64,000 nucleotides of DNA, taken from positions 1 through 64,000 of the forward strand of contig NZ_WQLB01000001.1 of assembly GCF_009755355.1 (NCBI RefSeq). Reading direction: 5' to 3'. The notes under the pieces are model-generated. The model saw only the letters and a list, made by a program, of their open reading frames with translations, did no database searches and was not told the DNA's origin. Source of the stretch: Deinococcus arboris. Lineage in GTDB: Bacteria; Deinococcota; Deinococci; Deinococcales; Deinococcaceae. The position numbers and the translations under genes were made by a program. Positions 7,607 through 14,715 of the stretch are shown here, one piece after another; within the stretch, counting starts at the first letter, position 1; each line of letters begins with the position of its first letter.

Positions 7607-7652
7607 GGCTCACCTGCACGAGTCTTTTCGCGCAGAGTAGGCGTTTGTTCCT
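7607..7652. repeat. Terminator-like repeat, copy 1
   Basis: CACCTGCA..., a central TTTCGCGCA and ...GGCGTTTGTTCC are shared with copy 2 at 7753-7800. In this copy the stem is imperfect. On the minus strand it is followed by CTTTTTCCC, so it may be a second terminator for the long operon. Confidence 0.5.
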
Positions 7653-7752
7653 GCTAAAATTGGCTAAGGTCTGCGCCTATGGGGCGCGCACCCTACTTCC
7701 TAACAGAACCTAACACTGGCCGACACGAGGAAAACTCGAAGGATCACTAAAA

Positions 7753-7800
7753 GCGCCCACCTGCATGGCATCTTTCGCGCAAGGTGGGCGTTTGTTCCCC
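7753..7800 (-). terminator. Terminator-like repeat, copy 2
   Basis: GCCCACCT and AGGTGGGC make a perfect eight-base stem; the minus strand then reads GCTTTTAG and the plus strand GTTTGTT. It lies just past the stop of the last gene of the minus-strand operon (7817), so it is best read as that operon's terminator, possibly bidirectional. Confidence 0.65.
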
Positions 7801-7816
7801 TTCAGAAAACTATAGG

Positions 7817-8152
7817 TTAGCCCTTCTCCGCCTCCACTTCAAGGGCCAGCAGTTCACTCACGTCGACTGGTCGCCCGGTCAGGGTATGCACAATTCCCGC
7901 CACAGTGGCCAGCGTCGTCAGGTCAATGCGCGAGGTGTCCCCACGAGCTAAGCGGTACACGGTGCCGGGGTCTACCGTGCCCTGCGCATACCCGGACATG
8001 GCGACCTGATACACGCTCAGGCCGCGCGCCTCGCAGACTTCACGAAGGGTGATGTACGCCACGTAAGGTGCAGGGCCTGGTGTGCCGAAGCCTAGATGCG
8101 TCACTGGCTGCCCGTCACGGTCAAGCAGAGACTCAGCTTGCGATCTACTCAC
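7817..8152 (-). CDS. XRE family regulator, last gene of the primase operon
   Basis: About 111 residues from GTG 8152, which overlaps the previous stop by four bases (GTGA); the longer frame to 8272 is rejected for that reason. The helix-turn-helix is at about residues 35-85 (ITLREVCEARGLSVYQVAM, a short insert, then VDPGTVYRLARGD, and a supporting helix TTLATVAGIVHTLTG). It differs from the Cro-like protein at 3420, so the element has two XRE regulators. As the last gene of the operon it could give negative feedback on its own transcript. Confidence 0.75.
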   Translation of the reverse strand: MSRSQAESLLDRDGQPVTHLGFGTPGPAPYVAYITLREVCEARGLSVYQVAMSGYAQGTVDPGTVYRLARGDTSRIDLTTLATVAGIVHTLTGRPVDVSELLALEVEAEKG

Positions 8153-8652
8153 GCCAGTCCACCCAACACCGCGCACAACCCACCCTCGAAACGCCACAGG
8201 GCCGCACCCCAGCGGGCCAGGCGGTGCACATCTGGCGACAGGGGAAGACGCACAGCCTCTCTGTCGCACCACTGCGCGCCGGCCTCAAAGTAAGAGGCAA
8301 AGGCTGCCGCGCGAGTGGCCGGCGGGGGCAAGAGAGGCGCACCGTCCGAGAAGTCCACTCCATTGGCCCAGGCTTGGGCTTCGTCCTTCGCCGGGTGCGC
8401 CACATGGGGCAGGTCCGGGGGCAGGTGGGCACAAGCCACGCGCAGTCGGTCCAGCACCTCAGGCTCTGCTCCCCGCTCGATCACCTGCGCCGCATCCTGC
8501 CAAGCGGCCCGGTCTGCGGCACTCAGGCGCCGCTCAGCCGCCTCAATGTAGGCCCAGTTTTGTGCCCGCACCGCTTCCCCCTTCGCCGAGTGGGCCTCTT
8601 CCAGCACCGCCAACCGCTGCCATTTACCGCTATTTTTTCGCTTCGCCGTCAT
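8149..8652 (-). CDS. Hypothetical protein of the primase operon
   Basis: A 167-residue protein beginning with MTAKRKN, ATG at 8652 overlapping the previous stop by four bases. The N-terminal half is a long charged helix (Glu, Ala, Arg-rich, residues 10-85), then a Pro-rich hinge and an Ala/Trp-rich C-terminal region. Not recognised. The basic start followed by a helix is shared with the neighbours at 8649-8906 and 9130-9372. Confidence 0.65.
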   Translation of the reverse strand: MTAKRKNSGKWQRLAVLEEAHSAKGEAVRAQNWAYIEAAERRLSAADRAAWQDAAQVIERGAEPEVLDRLRVACAHLPPDLPHVAHPAKDEAQAWANGVDFSDGAPLLPPPATRAAAFASYFEAGAQWCDREAVRLPLSPDVHRLARWGAALWRFEGGLCAVLGGLA

Positions 8653-8906
8653 GGTGTCCCCCGCTCCTCGCGGTCAATGAGCGACCGCAACTCCTCATCT
8701 GTCATGGCCTGAATTTCTGCCCGGACACGCTGCGCTTCACCCTCGGGGTCTGGGTGACCCCGTGATCGCAGCAGCGCAGCGTGCAGCTCGTCTAATTCCC
8801 GGTCAGACAGTCCGGCCAGGTAAGCGCGGCGCTCGACTTCCACTCGGCGCATCCTGCCTGCCTGGGCCGCCTCCAAGACGCCAACTCGCTTCTTCTTCGC
8901 CGTCAC
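8649..8906 (-). CDS. Small helical protein, paralogue of the 9130-9372 product
   Basis: An 85-residue helical protein (MTAKKKRVGVLEAA...). Its second half (LSDRELDEL..., then DPEGEAQRVRAEIQAMTDEELRSLI) lines up with the product of 9130-9372 (LTDEDLAAHL..., then DPVYAARVEAMTQDELLAEI), so the two look like copies from a local duplication. Function unknown. Four-base overlaps join it to both neighbours. Confidence 0.65.
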   Translation of the reverse strand: MTAKKKRVGVLEAAQAGRMRRVEVERRAYLAGLSDRELDELHAALLRSRGHPDPEGEAQRVRAEIQAMTDEELRSLIDREERGTP

Positions 8907-9133
8907 AGATCACCCCAGCGCACACCTGCGATGAATTTGGCCGGCCGGGCTGGGGCCAGCATCAGAAGTCCTGCTCCCGCAAGTTCCCCCGGCGAAAGAG
9001 GAATGGTCCGCCCGCCCCCGCCCATCTCACGCCACACGCCCGCCTGAGGGTCTGCCTCGAAGATGCCCAAGCCCTCCCCCGTCTCTGTCCTTCGCCGGGC
9101 TTCCAGGCGCGCCAGTCTGCTGCGCCGCGTCAT
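8903..9133 (-). CDS. Small hypothetical protein
   Basis: About 76 residues from ATG 9133, which overlaps the stop of the preceding gene; the 195-residue frame to 9490 is rejected because its extra part is a Gly/Arg-rich shadow of two other genes. It opens with MTRRSRLARLEARRR, a short basic coiled helix of the kind seen in many small phage proteins, and ends in a Gly-rich and hydrophobic stretch (LAGAGLLMLAPARPAKFI). No function can be given. Confidence 0.6.
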   Translation of the reverse strand: MTRRSRLARLEARRRTETGEGLGIFEADPQAGVWREMGGGGRTIPLSPGELAGAGLLMLAPARPAKFIAGVRWGDL

Positions 9134-9372
9134 TCGCTCCACCCGGCCAGGCGGCCGATTTCGGCCAGAAGTTCGTCCTGCGTCATGGCCTCCACCCGTG
9201 CCGCATACACCGGGTCTGTGTCCTCGGCCAGCTGGGCCAGGTGGGCGGCCAGGTCCTCGTCGGTGAGCTGCGCCGCCCAGGCCGCGCCCGCCTCTGCCTC
9301 TTCCAGGACCTCGCGCTCCCGGCGCGCGGCCTCTAGAGCAGTGAGGCGCGCGATCTTCCGAGCGCGGGTCAC
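9130..9372 (-). CDS. Small helical protein, paralogue of the 8649-8906 product
   Basis: An 80-residue helical protein starting at GTG 9372 in a GTGA overlap. It opens with a basic MTRARKIARLTALEAARRER helix and has the same LT/S-D-E-x-L ... M-T-x-x-E/D-L pattern as the product of 8649-8906. Not recognised. Likely oligomer-forming through its Ala/Leu heptads. Confidence 0.65.
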   Translation of the reverse strand: MTRARKIARLTALEAARREREVLEEAEAGAAWAAQLTDEDLAAHLAQLAEDTDPVYAARVEAMTQDELLAEIGRLAGWSE

Positions 9373-9686
9373 GCGGCCCCCCGGCCCAGCCGTGGCCCTG
9401 GGGCCAGCAGGTCTTCGTCCTCGCCGGTCTGCCCCGCTTCAAGGGCCGCAATCCGGGCCTCCAGTTCGCCCACCTCCACAATGCGGGCATAGGCGGCGGC
9501 GCCTTGACTGACAGCGTGAACCGCTCGCAGCGCGTGAGCGGGGTCGTCTTCTTCCAGCAGCTCGCCAGCGCGCGTGAGGGCGCGCCACAGCAGCGCGCGG
9601 GCGTCTTCGAGGGTGCCGGGCTTGCCTCGCCGCTTCATTCGCTTGGCCTGCCGGGCTTTCGTCGGGTCTGCATCTTTATTGCTCAT
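9369..9686 (-). CDS. Hypothetical protein with basic N-terminus
   Basis: A 105-residue protein. Residues 1-25 are strongly basic (KARQAKRMKRRGK), the rest is a long Ala/Leu/Glu helix with an acidic GEDEDLL near the end. ATG at 9686 overlaps the previous stop. The basic head and helical body suggest a DNA-associated small protein, but no family is recognised. Confidence 0.6.
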   Translation of the reverse strand: MSNKDADPTKARQAKRMKRRGKPGTLEDARALLWRALTRAGELLEEDDPAHALRAVHAVSQGAAAYARIVEVGELEARIAALEAGQTGEDEDLLAPGPRLGRGAA

Positions 9687-9982
9687 GACTCACCACCGGC
9701 CCTCTGGAGGGCCATGCTTTCAGACCGGGGGGGGAGGCCCACGCCCCGGAAGACTTCGAGTGCGGCCAGGACGCCGCAAGGGGTCAGGTCACCCCTCCGC
9801 ATCTGGCCCCTTTCGTGCGCGTCGAGGGTGCCTTGGTGAAGGTCTTTCGGGTGCGGCTCAGACCGGCGAAGGAATGAGGCCCGGCCCGCCCGGATGGGCA
9901 GCGGGGCCACGGCTTCGCATCGGGTCAGCGCCCAGGCGAGCGTGTATTCGTGCCCGCCCAGGGTCTTCTCTTCGCCGGTCAC
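9683..9982 (-). CDS. Hypothetical protein of the primase operon
   Basis: A 99-residue protein beginning at GTG 9982 within GTGA. The central part carries His and Arg (RRSEPHPKDLHQGTLDAHERGQM) and a hydrophobic helix follows (GVLAALEVFRGVGL). Its first codons hold one copy of the GGCGAAG motif discussed in the findings. Not recognised. Confidence 0.6.
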   Translation of the reverse strand: MTGEEKTLGGHEYTLAWALTRCEAVAPLPIRAGRASFLRRSEPHPKDLHQGTLDAHERGQMRRGDLTPCGVLAALEVFRGVGLPPRSESMALQRAGGES

Positions 9983-10230
9983 GCCTGGCCCCCCAGGTTC
10001 AGGCGGGGCAGGTAAGCCCGCGCCGCATCCTGGCCGAACTCGGTGAGGTGGCCGCGTTTCATCATCCCTGCTGCTTCCGCCAGGGTCAGCCCCACACGCT
10101 GCCGGGCTGCCTGAGGGGCGTGCTGCCGCGTCACTGCTTCAAGGGCCGCGCGCAACTCGCCAGACGGCAGTAGGGCCGCGTAGGCGCTCAGCACCGCCCA
10201 CTGCAAGGGGGACAGGACACTCCCGCTCAC
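9979..10230 (-). CDS. Small hypothetical protein, possible wHTH
   Basis: An 83-residue protein, GTG start at 10230 in a GTGA overlap. The pattern LSPLQWAVLSAYAALL, then LTLAEAAGMMKRGHLTEFGQDAARAYL, could be the helices of a small winged helix, but the match is too loose to call. Coupled to both neighbours. Confidence 0.6.
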   Translation of the reverse strand: MSGSVLSPLQWAVLSAYAALLPSGELRAALEAVTRQHAPQAARQRVGLTLAEAAGMMKRGHLTEFGQDAARAYLPRLNLGGQA

Positions 10231-10841
10231 GCCGCCCCCTGCGCCGGATGGTCAGCGGTCGGCTGGGCAGGTGCTCCACCAGGCCCCCAGGTCCTTTTCC
10301 CGCCTCTGGCCCGCCAGCCCTGGCCGGTCTCTTCGCCGGGCCGCTGGTAGGCTCCGCAGCGTGTGGCCGGGTGGATGGCCAGAGGCGGCGACAGGGGCCA
10401 CCAGGCCTCCGGGGCGCAGGTGCAAGTGACCATGCCAGGTCCCCAATCTGGCGCTGGAGTGGCCCGTGCGCAGCTGCCGCAGTGGCCCGGCTGGGTGGCC
10501 CGCACTTCGAGCGCGTCACGCTGGGCCTGTGCCGCGCGCAGGTTGTCGACTTTCCCGACAACTTCAGCCGGCGAGGAGGAAGAGGGCTTGCTGAGGTTGT
10601 TACCATTTGTTGCAACCTCTGCCCGTTCTCCACTCGCTTCGCCGCCCAGGTGGGCCAACACCTCCTGTTTCCTGGCTCGCAGCGCGTCCAGCAGCTCACC
10701 GGGCGGGCGTTTGCCACTCAGGGCGAGACCGCCTGCCCCATCTGAGGTCACCTGTGTCCCCGCCTCTGCCAGCCGGGCCAGCAGCACAGCCACGTCCCAG
10801 CCTAGAGACTGGTCCACATCGGGCACGGCCGCCCGACTCAC
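10227..10841 (-). CDS. TubC_N-like domain plus Cys-cluster protein
   Basis: A 204-residue protein from GTG 10841, overlapping the primase stop. Residues 10-65 resemble the TubC N-terminal docking fold (LGWDVAVLLARLAEAGTQV, a beta turn, then LLDALRARKQEVLAHLGG), a small domain found in polyketide synthases but also next to phage and plasmid primases. Residues 115-165 hold a cluster of Cys and His (GHCGSCA, TCTC, ATRCGAYQ) likely to bind zinc. The rest is disordered Ser/Pro/Gly. Given its place directly after the primase, a replication accessory or primase partner is the best guess. Confidence 0.65.
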   Translation of the reverse strand: MSRAAVPDVDQSLGWDVAVLLARLAEAGTQVTSDGAGGLALSGKRPPGELLDALRARKQEVLAHLGGEASGERAEVATNGNNLSKPSSSSPAEVVGKVDNLRAAQAQRDALEVRATQPGHCGSCARATPAPDWGPGMVTCTCAPEAWWPLSPPLAIHPATRCGAYQRPGEETGQGWRARGGKRTWGPGGAPAQPTADHPAQGAA

Positions 10842-13800
10842 AGCGTCACCACGCCGGGCAGGTCTGCGCCTTCAGGCAGAGCTTCCAGCTCAGCGAGGGT
10901 CAGTGGACGGAGGGGAGACGGCGAAGAGAAAGACGGGGCGTCCTTCTCTAAAGTCCCCAGAGTCCCCAAATCATCAGAGAAATAATTTAAGTTGGGGACG
11001 CAGATCAATGCCGTGTCAGACGCTCTTTCTTCGCCATAAGTCCCCAGGGTCCCCAGAGTCCCCACAGATTCATAGGCCCCCTCTAGCGGAAGGCGCAGCA
11101 TGACAAGGTGTTTGCGCTGCCCGTCGGGCGTCTTTCGTTTCGCTGTCGCCCGCACGCGGCCTCCGGCCTCCGCTTCGCAGCGCATCAGCCCCGCCGGGTG
11201 CAGGCGGTCGCGCATGTTGCCCCAGAGTTTCGCTGCGTCTGGCAGGGCCGCCCCAGCCTGTCCCTGAACAGCCCGCTGCAAGGCTTCGTGTAGCGCGTCT
11301 GGCAGGAAACACGCCCAGTCCTGCCCGCCTTCGTGGACGTAATAGCCCACCATGATCGCCCCAGGCTTCGTGCTGAACGTTTCCTCTTCGCCATCCCGAC
11401 CCTGAAAGGTGCGCCGCTGCCAGCCACAGAGCGGGGCCGCCTCTGCATCTGGCGCGCTGCCCCCACGCAGGTCTTCGAGGTACACCCGGCCCTGTGCCAG
11501 CAGGCTGCCCAGCACGGCTAGCGCGCGGGCCACGGGGTCAGCGTCCCGCAGGTGCTGCGCCTGACCCTGCGCCGTGTCCTGCAGAGCATTGACCACTCGC
11601 TGCCACACATCCTCAGCCTCTCCTTCCGTGGCCGCCCCCACCCGCACGGCGAAGGACAGAAACACTTCCCAGCTGTAGGCCAGTTCTGCCGCCGCATCCC
11701 CCGTGCGCCCGTGGGCCCCCTGGAAATAAGGGGCTAAGGCGCGCACGCGGGCACGGTGCCCAGCGCTGCCCACCTGCACCGTGCTCAGGCGTCCGGCCAC
11801 ACCCTGAACGAAGCCCGCAAGAGCCAGCGCGTACACCCCTGCTGCCGCCTTCTCTTCGCCGTCGAAATAGGCGGCAGACTTCGCCCGCGAGTCGATCAGG
11901 GGGCGCGACACTTCCACCATGACCAGGCGGGCCCGGTTGCTGTGCCCACGCGGCAGTTCCTCGGCCGATACGGCAATCAGCCCACGCGGATACAGCGCCG
12001 CCCTCGTCCTGCGGTCAGCCGTCAGCGTGCCACGCCCTGCGCCATCGGCCGCCCCCTGAATCACCCGCGAGGCCGCGCCATCCAGCTTCGCCCGGTCGCC
12101 CACACTGCCCGACGGTTTGAAATCGTCGATCACGAAGAGGGCGTCTTTCACCCGGAAGGCATTGCTCTCCAAAGCATTTGCGGACGTGTTCCAGCCCTCT
12201 GGAAGGAACTTGCGCCCCCAGCGTGGCCCGTAGTGGGCCATGACCAAGCCTACGAAGGCAGTCTTATGGCGCCCCGTCTCGCCCACGGTCCACACCACGA
12301 AGTCGGCCGAACCCAGGGGGGCACGGTAGGCGGCGCCCAACATGGGCACACTCACTGTGTCTGGAGCGAGGTTCATCAGGTCCAGAGAGGCCCGCACCGC
12401 TACGCGCAGCTCGTCTAGGGGCCGGGGGTGTCCATCTTCTCTCTTCGCCGGATCCGGCAGGGTATACGCGGCCAGCCTGCCGCCCAGATCAACGGCCACA
12501 CCCACCACACCACCGGCCGCCCCAATGACGGCGCCCGCCGTGAGATACAGCGGCCCGTGTTCCGGGTGAGCGATCCAGCCTGTGTGCTGATAAACCGTCC
12601 GGCGCGGATAGCCGCGCGCATTGCTCAGGACCTGCACTGCGTCCCGCGCCTTGTCCTTCTTGCCCTGGCCAGCAGGCAGGCGTGCTTCTCCACCCCACTT
12701 CGCCACCGGCCAGGCCATCCCCGAGAACTCTGCCGTGCCGACCGTGACGGTGGGCGGGTACAGGGGCGCGCCGTCTGGCCGGCGGCCTTCGATCTGGAAG
12801 ACGCGCCGGGCTTCCCCACTCCCGTCGTCCTCGATCACTTCCGCCGTGATGAACGCGGCGAAGTCGGCCAGCACTTCCACGCTCACCCACTCTTCGCCGT
12901 CCTCTTTTTTGAGGGTCAGTGCGGCCAGCTTCCCGCCGCGCACGCCATAGGCCGTGCGCCCGGACGTGGGCACGTCCCCGGATTCGCACCAATTCGGCAC
13001 CTCTTCGCCGATCAGGTGGGGCGTGTCCCGGTCGGCTGGGGCTGGAGGGGCCCAGGGCTGCGCCGCCTCAATGGCGTCTATAAGCCTGCCGCCCAGCAAG
13101 GCCGCGTGGGTCTGTGGGTCGGCGTGGGGCGCCACCGTGCCCAGGGCGTCACAGGCATCTGTTTTTGTGTCCCCGTCCACGGCGAAGGGGAAGACCTGGC
13201 CAGTCGGCACAGTGCCCAACTGGTGGACCTGCGCACCCTGGGCGGCCAGCAGTTCTCCCCACTTCGCGCGGGCCGCCTGGCCCTCTTCATCGGGGTCGGC
13301 CCACAGGTACACCCGCGCCCCGGCAGGAATGTGAGCCACATGCGGCAGGGCCACAGCTGACGCCACGCCCTGCACCGCGTAGCCCTGCGCTCCTTCTCGG
13401 GGGGCCAGATGGCCGGCGCCCTCAGCCGCTGCCTGGAGCATAACCACACAAGCCGCCGCATTGAGCTCGCCTTCCACGATCAGGAAAGCCCGACCCGCCT
13501 CACGCTGTCCGGGACCGCACCAGGCTGGGGTGCCTTGACCCTTCGTGGCGTAGACGTAGCGCTGCGCGCCAGCCGCCTTGAGATCTTCCTTGCTGCCTGG
13601 GTTGCGCACCTTAACCGCCCAGGGTGCGCTGTCCGGGCCTGTGACTTCGAAGGCCACTGCGCCGGGCCGGATGTGGCCTGGCAGGTGGCGCCGCCGCCCA
13701 CCTTCCTCTTCGCCGGTCCAGCGGTAGGCGTTCAGCAGACCGGACGCCAGCGCCCCGCCCAGGCCACGGCGGGCCACCTCGCGCACTTCGGGGCAATCCT

Positions 13801-14278
13801 GGCCCGCCGTGAGGCGGACCCACCCACGCAGAGCAGCGCGGCCCTTCTCTATGTCCAGTGGGGTCAGCTTGTCCAGCTTGCCCCGCAGCCTGGCCACCCT
13901 GGCCTCAGCCTGGGGCTTCAGGGCGTGGCGCGGTCTGCTTTCACTACCGAGCAGGTCCTCGTCTTTCAGGCCGGCCCAGTCAATCAGCAGCCGGGCCGCT
14001 TCGCCCTTGGGAATGCCAGCAGAGACCACGAAGGCCAGCGCGCCGCCCTCGAAACTGTCTGCACCGAAGCGCTTGAAAATGGGCCCGCCGTCCCCAGCGC
14101 GGTAGGACAGGGACGGATTTTCTTCCTCACAGCCGGGCCGGAAGTCGCATGTTTCGCCGGCCTTTTCGCTGTGCAAGTGGGGGATGCTCTTGCCCAGATG
14201 GGCGGCCAGGGCGCGCAGCACTTCGCCGGGCGTCAGGCGGTCCAGGGCGCGGAACAGCGCAGTCACTGGACACCCCAC
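10838..14278 (-). CDS. Primase-helicase with Toprim and DUF927-type ATPase
   Basis: A 1,146-residue replication protein of the integrative element. Residues 30-90 look like a degenerate CHC2 zinc domain (C44 and C50 followed by NPSLS, but no second Cys pair). A Toprim core follows: LIVEGE near residue 265 and the DPDEEG acidic motif near 330. From about 430 to 800 lies a DUF927-type superfamily 3-like ATPase with Walker A GETGRHKT near 669 and Walker B VIDDF near 718. The C-terminal 300 residues are unassigned. Starts: GTG 14278 has no ribosome site; GTG 14266 is preceded by GGGGTG and may be the real one. It heads the minus-strand operon, so it probably primes or unwinds the element's own replication. 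Confidence 0.85.
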   Translation of the reverse strand: MGCPVTALFRALDRLTPGEVLRALAAHLGKSIPHLHSEKAGETCDFRPGCEEENPSLSYRAGDGGPIFKRFGADSFEGGALAFVVSAGIPKGEAARLLIDWAGLKDEDLLGSESRPRHALKPQAEARVARLRGKLDKLTPLDIEKGRAALRGWVRLTAGQDCPEVREVARRGLGGALASGLLNAYRWTGEEEGGRRRHLPGHIRPGAVAFEVTGPDSAPWAVKVRNPGSKEDLKAAGAQRYVYATKGQGTPAWCGPGQREAGRAFLIVEGELNAAACVVMLQAAAEGAGHLAPREGAQGYAVQGVASAVALPHVAHIPAGARVYLWADPDEEGQAARAKWGELLAAQGAQVHQLGTVPTGQVFPFAVDGDTKTDACDALGTVAPHADPQTHAALLGGRLIDAIEAAQPWAPPAPADRDTPHLIGEEVPNWCESGDVPTSGRTAYGVRGGKLAALTLKKEDGEEWVSVEVLADFAAFITAEVIEDDGSGEARRVFQIEGRRPDGAPLYPPTVTVGTAEFSGMAWPVAKWGGEARLPAGQGKKDKARDAVQVLSNARGYPRRTVYQHTGWIAHPEHGPLYLTAGAVIGAAGGVVGVAVDLGGRLAAYTLPDPAKREDGHPRPLDELRVAVRASLDLMNLAPDTVSVPMLGAAYRAPLGSADFVVWTVGETGRHKTAFVGLVMAHYGPRWGRKFLPEGWNTSANALESNAFRVKDALFVIDDFKPSGSVGDRAKLDGAASRVIQGAADGAGRGTLTADRRTRAALYPRGLIAVSAEELPRGHSNRARLVMVEVSRPLIDSRAKSAAYFDGEEKAAAGVYALALAGFVQGVAGRLSTVQVGSAGHRARVRALAPYFQGAHGRTGDAAAELAYSWEVFLSFAVRVGAATEGEAEDVWQRVVNALQDTAQGQAQHLRDADPVARALAVLGSLLAQGRVYLEDLRGGSAPDAEAAPLCGWQRRTFQGRDGEEETFSTKPGAIMVGYYVHEGGQDWACFLPDALHEALQRAVQGQAGAALPDAAKLWGNMRDRLHPAGLMRCEAEAGGRVRATAKRKTPDGQRKHLVMLRLPLEGAYESVGTLGTLGTYGEERASDTALICVPNLNYFSDDLGTLGTLEKDAPSFSSPSPLRPLTLAELEALPEGADLPGVVTL

Positions 14279-14351
14279 GTGGGGCAGCTTTGCCCGTTAT
14301 GCTGTTCCTGAAGCCCCCCCGCTTCCCGCCCGGTCTGCTCACCGGGCGTTT

Positions 14352-14582
14352 TCATTGGCCTACTCGCAGCGTGTCGCGCCAGTTCAGGAAGTCGCCCCAG
14401 CGCACGAAATATCGGGGCCGCTCTCCACGCCCAGCGTTGTAAGCCGGAAGACTCCCAGACTGAATAGATGTTCGGATTAGGTCACGCGGCAGCCGTGAAC
14501 GCTTCCAAAGCTCGGCGGGCGTATACACCGCTTCAAGATCATCTGGTAGATAGGTGGCGTGAAGGTCTACACCTTGCGTCAT
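14352..14582 (-). CDS. Excisionase-like HTH protein
   Basis: A 76-residue MerR/Xis-type helix-turn-helix protein. VYTPAELWKRSRLPRDLIR followed by SIQSGSLPAYNAGRGERPRYFVRW is the usual order of recognition helix, wing and strand in AlpA/excisionase-like proteins (HTH_17). AGGGG lies five bases before ATG 14582. It is 1.3 kb from the att site, which fits a recombination directionality factor, but the same fold also serves as a transcription activator of the operon just downstream. Confidence 0.72.
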   Translation of the reverse strand: MTQGVDLHATYLPDDLEAVYTPAELWKRSRLPRDLIRTSIQSGSLPAYNAGRGERPRYFVRWGDFLNWRDTLRVGQ

Positions 14583-14593
14583 GTTGTCCCCTG

Positions 14594-14616
14594 CCCTGTC
14601 CCGCCTGGGGACAGGG
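14594..14616. promoter_or_regulatory. Perfect dyad upstream of the Xis-like gene
   Basis: CCCTGTCCC, a five-base spacer, then GGGACAGGG. It lies 12-34 bases before the start codon, so it should overlap the promoter or leader and act as an operator. A further TGTCCCC half-site lies at 14585-14591. Confidence 0.6.
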
Positions 14617-14715
14617 AGCTATGTCTGAGGGCCGCACCTCCCCGCAGGAAGGGGGCACACGTCAGGCAGGGCCGGGCCTACCGCTTACCGCTGGACTGTT
14701 CCAGCGGCCCGGCGT

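Noticed and set aside
8068..8765. Two long plus-strand frames over the small minus-strand genes
   Set aside because: They overlap three genes joined by perfect stop-start overlaps on the other strand and are Pro/Ser/Arg-rich shadows.
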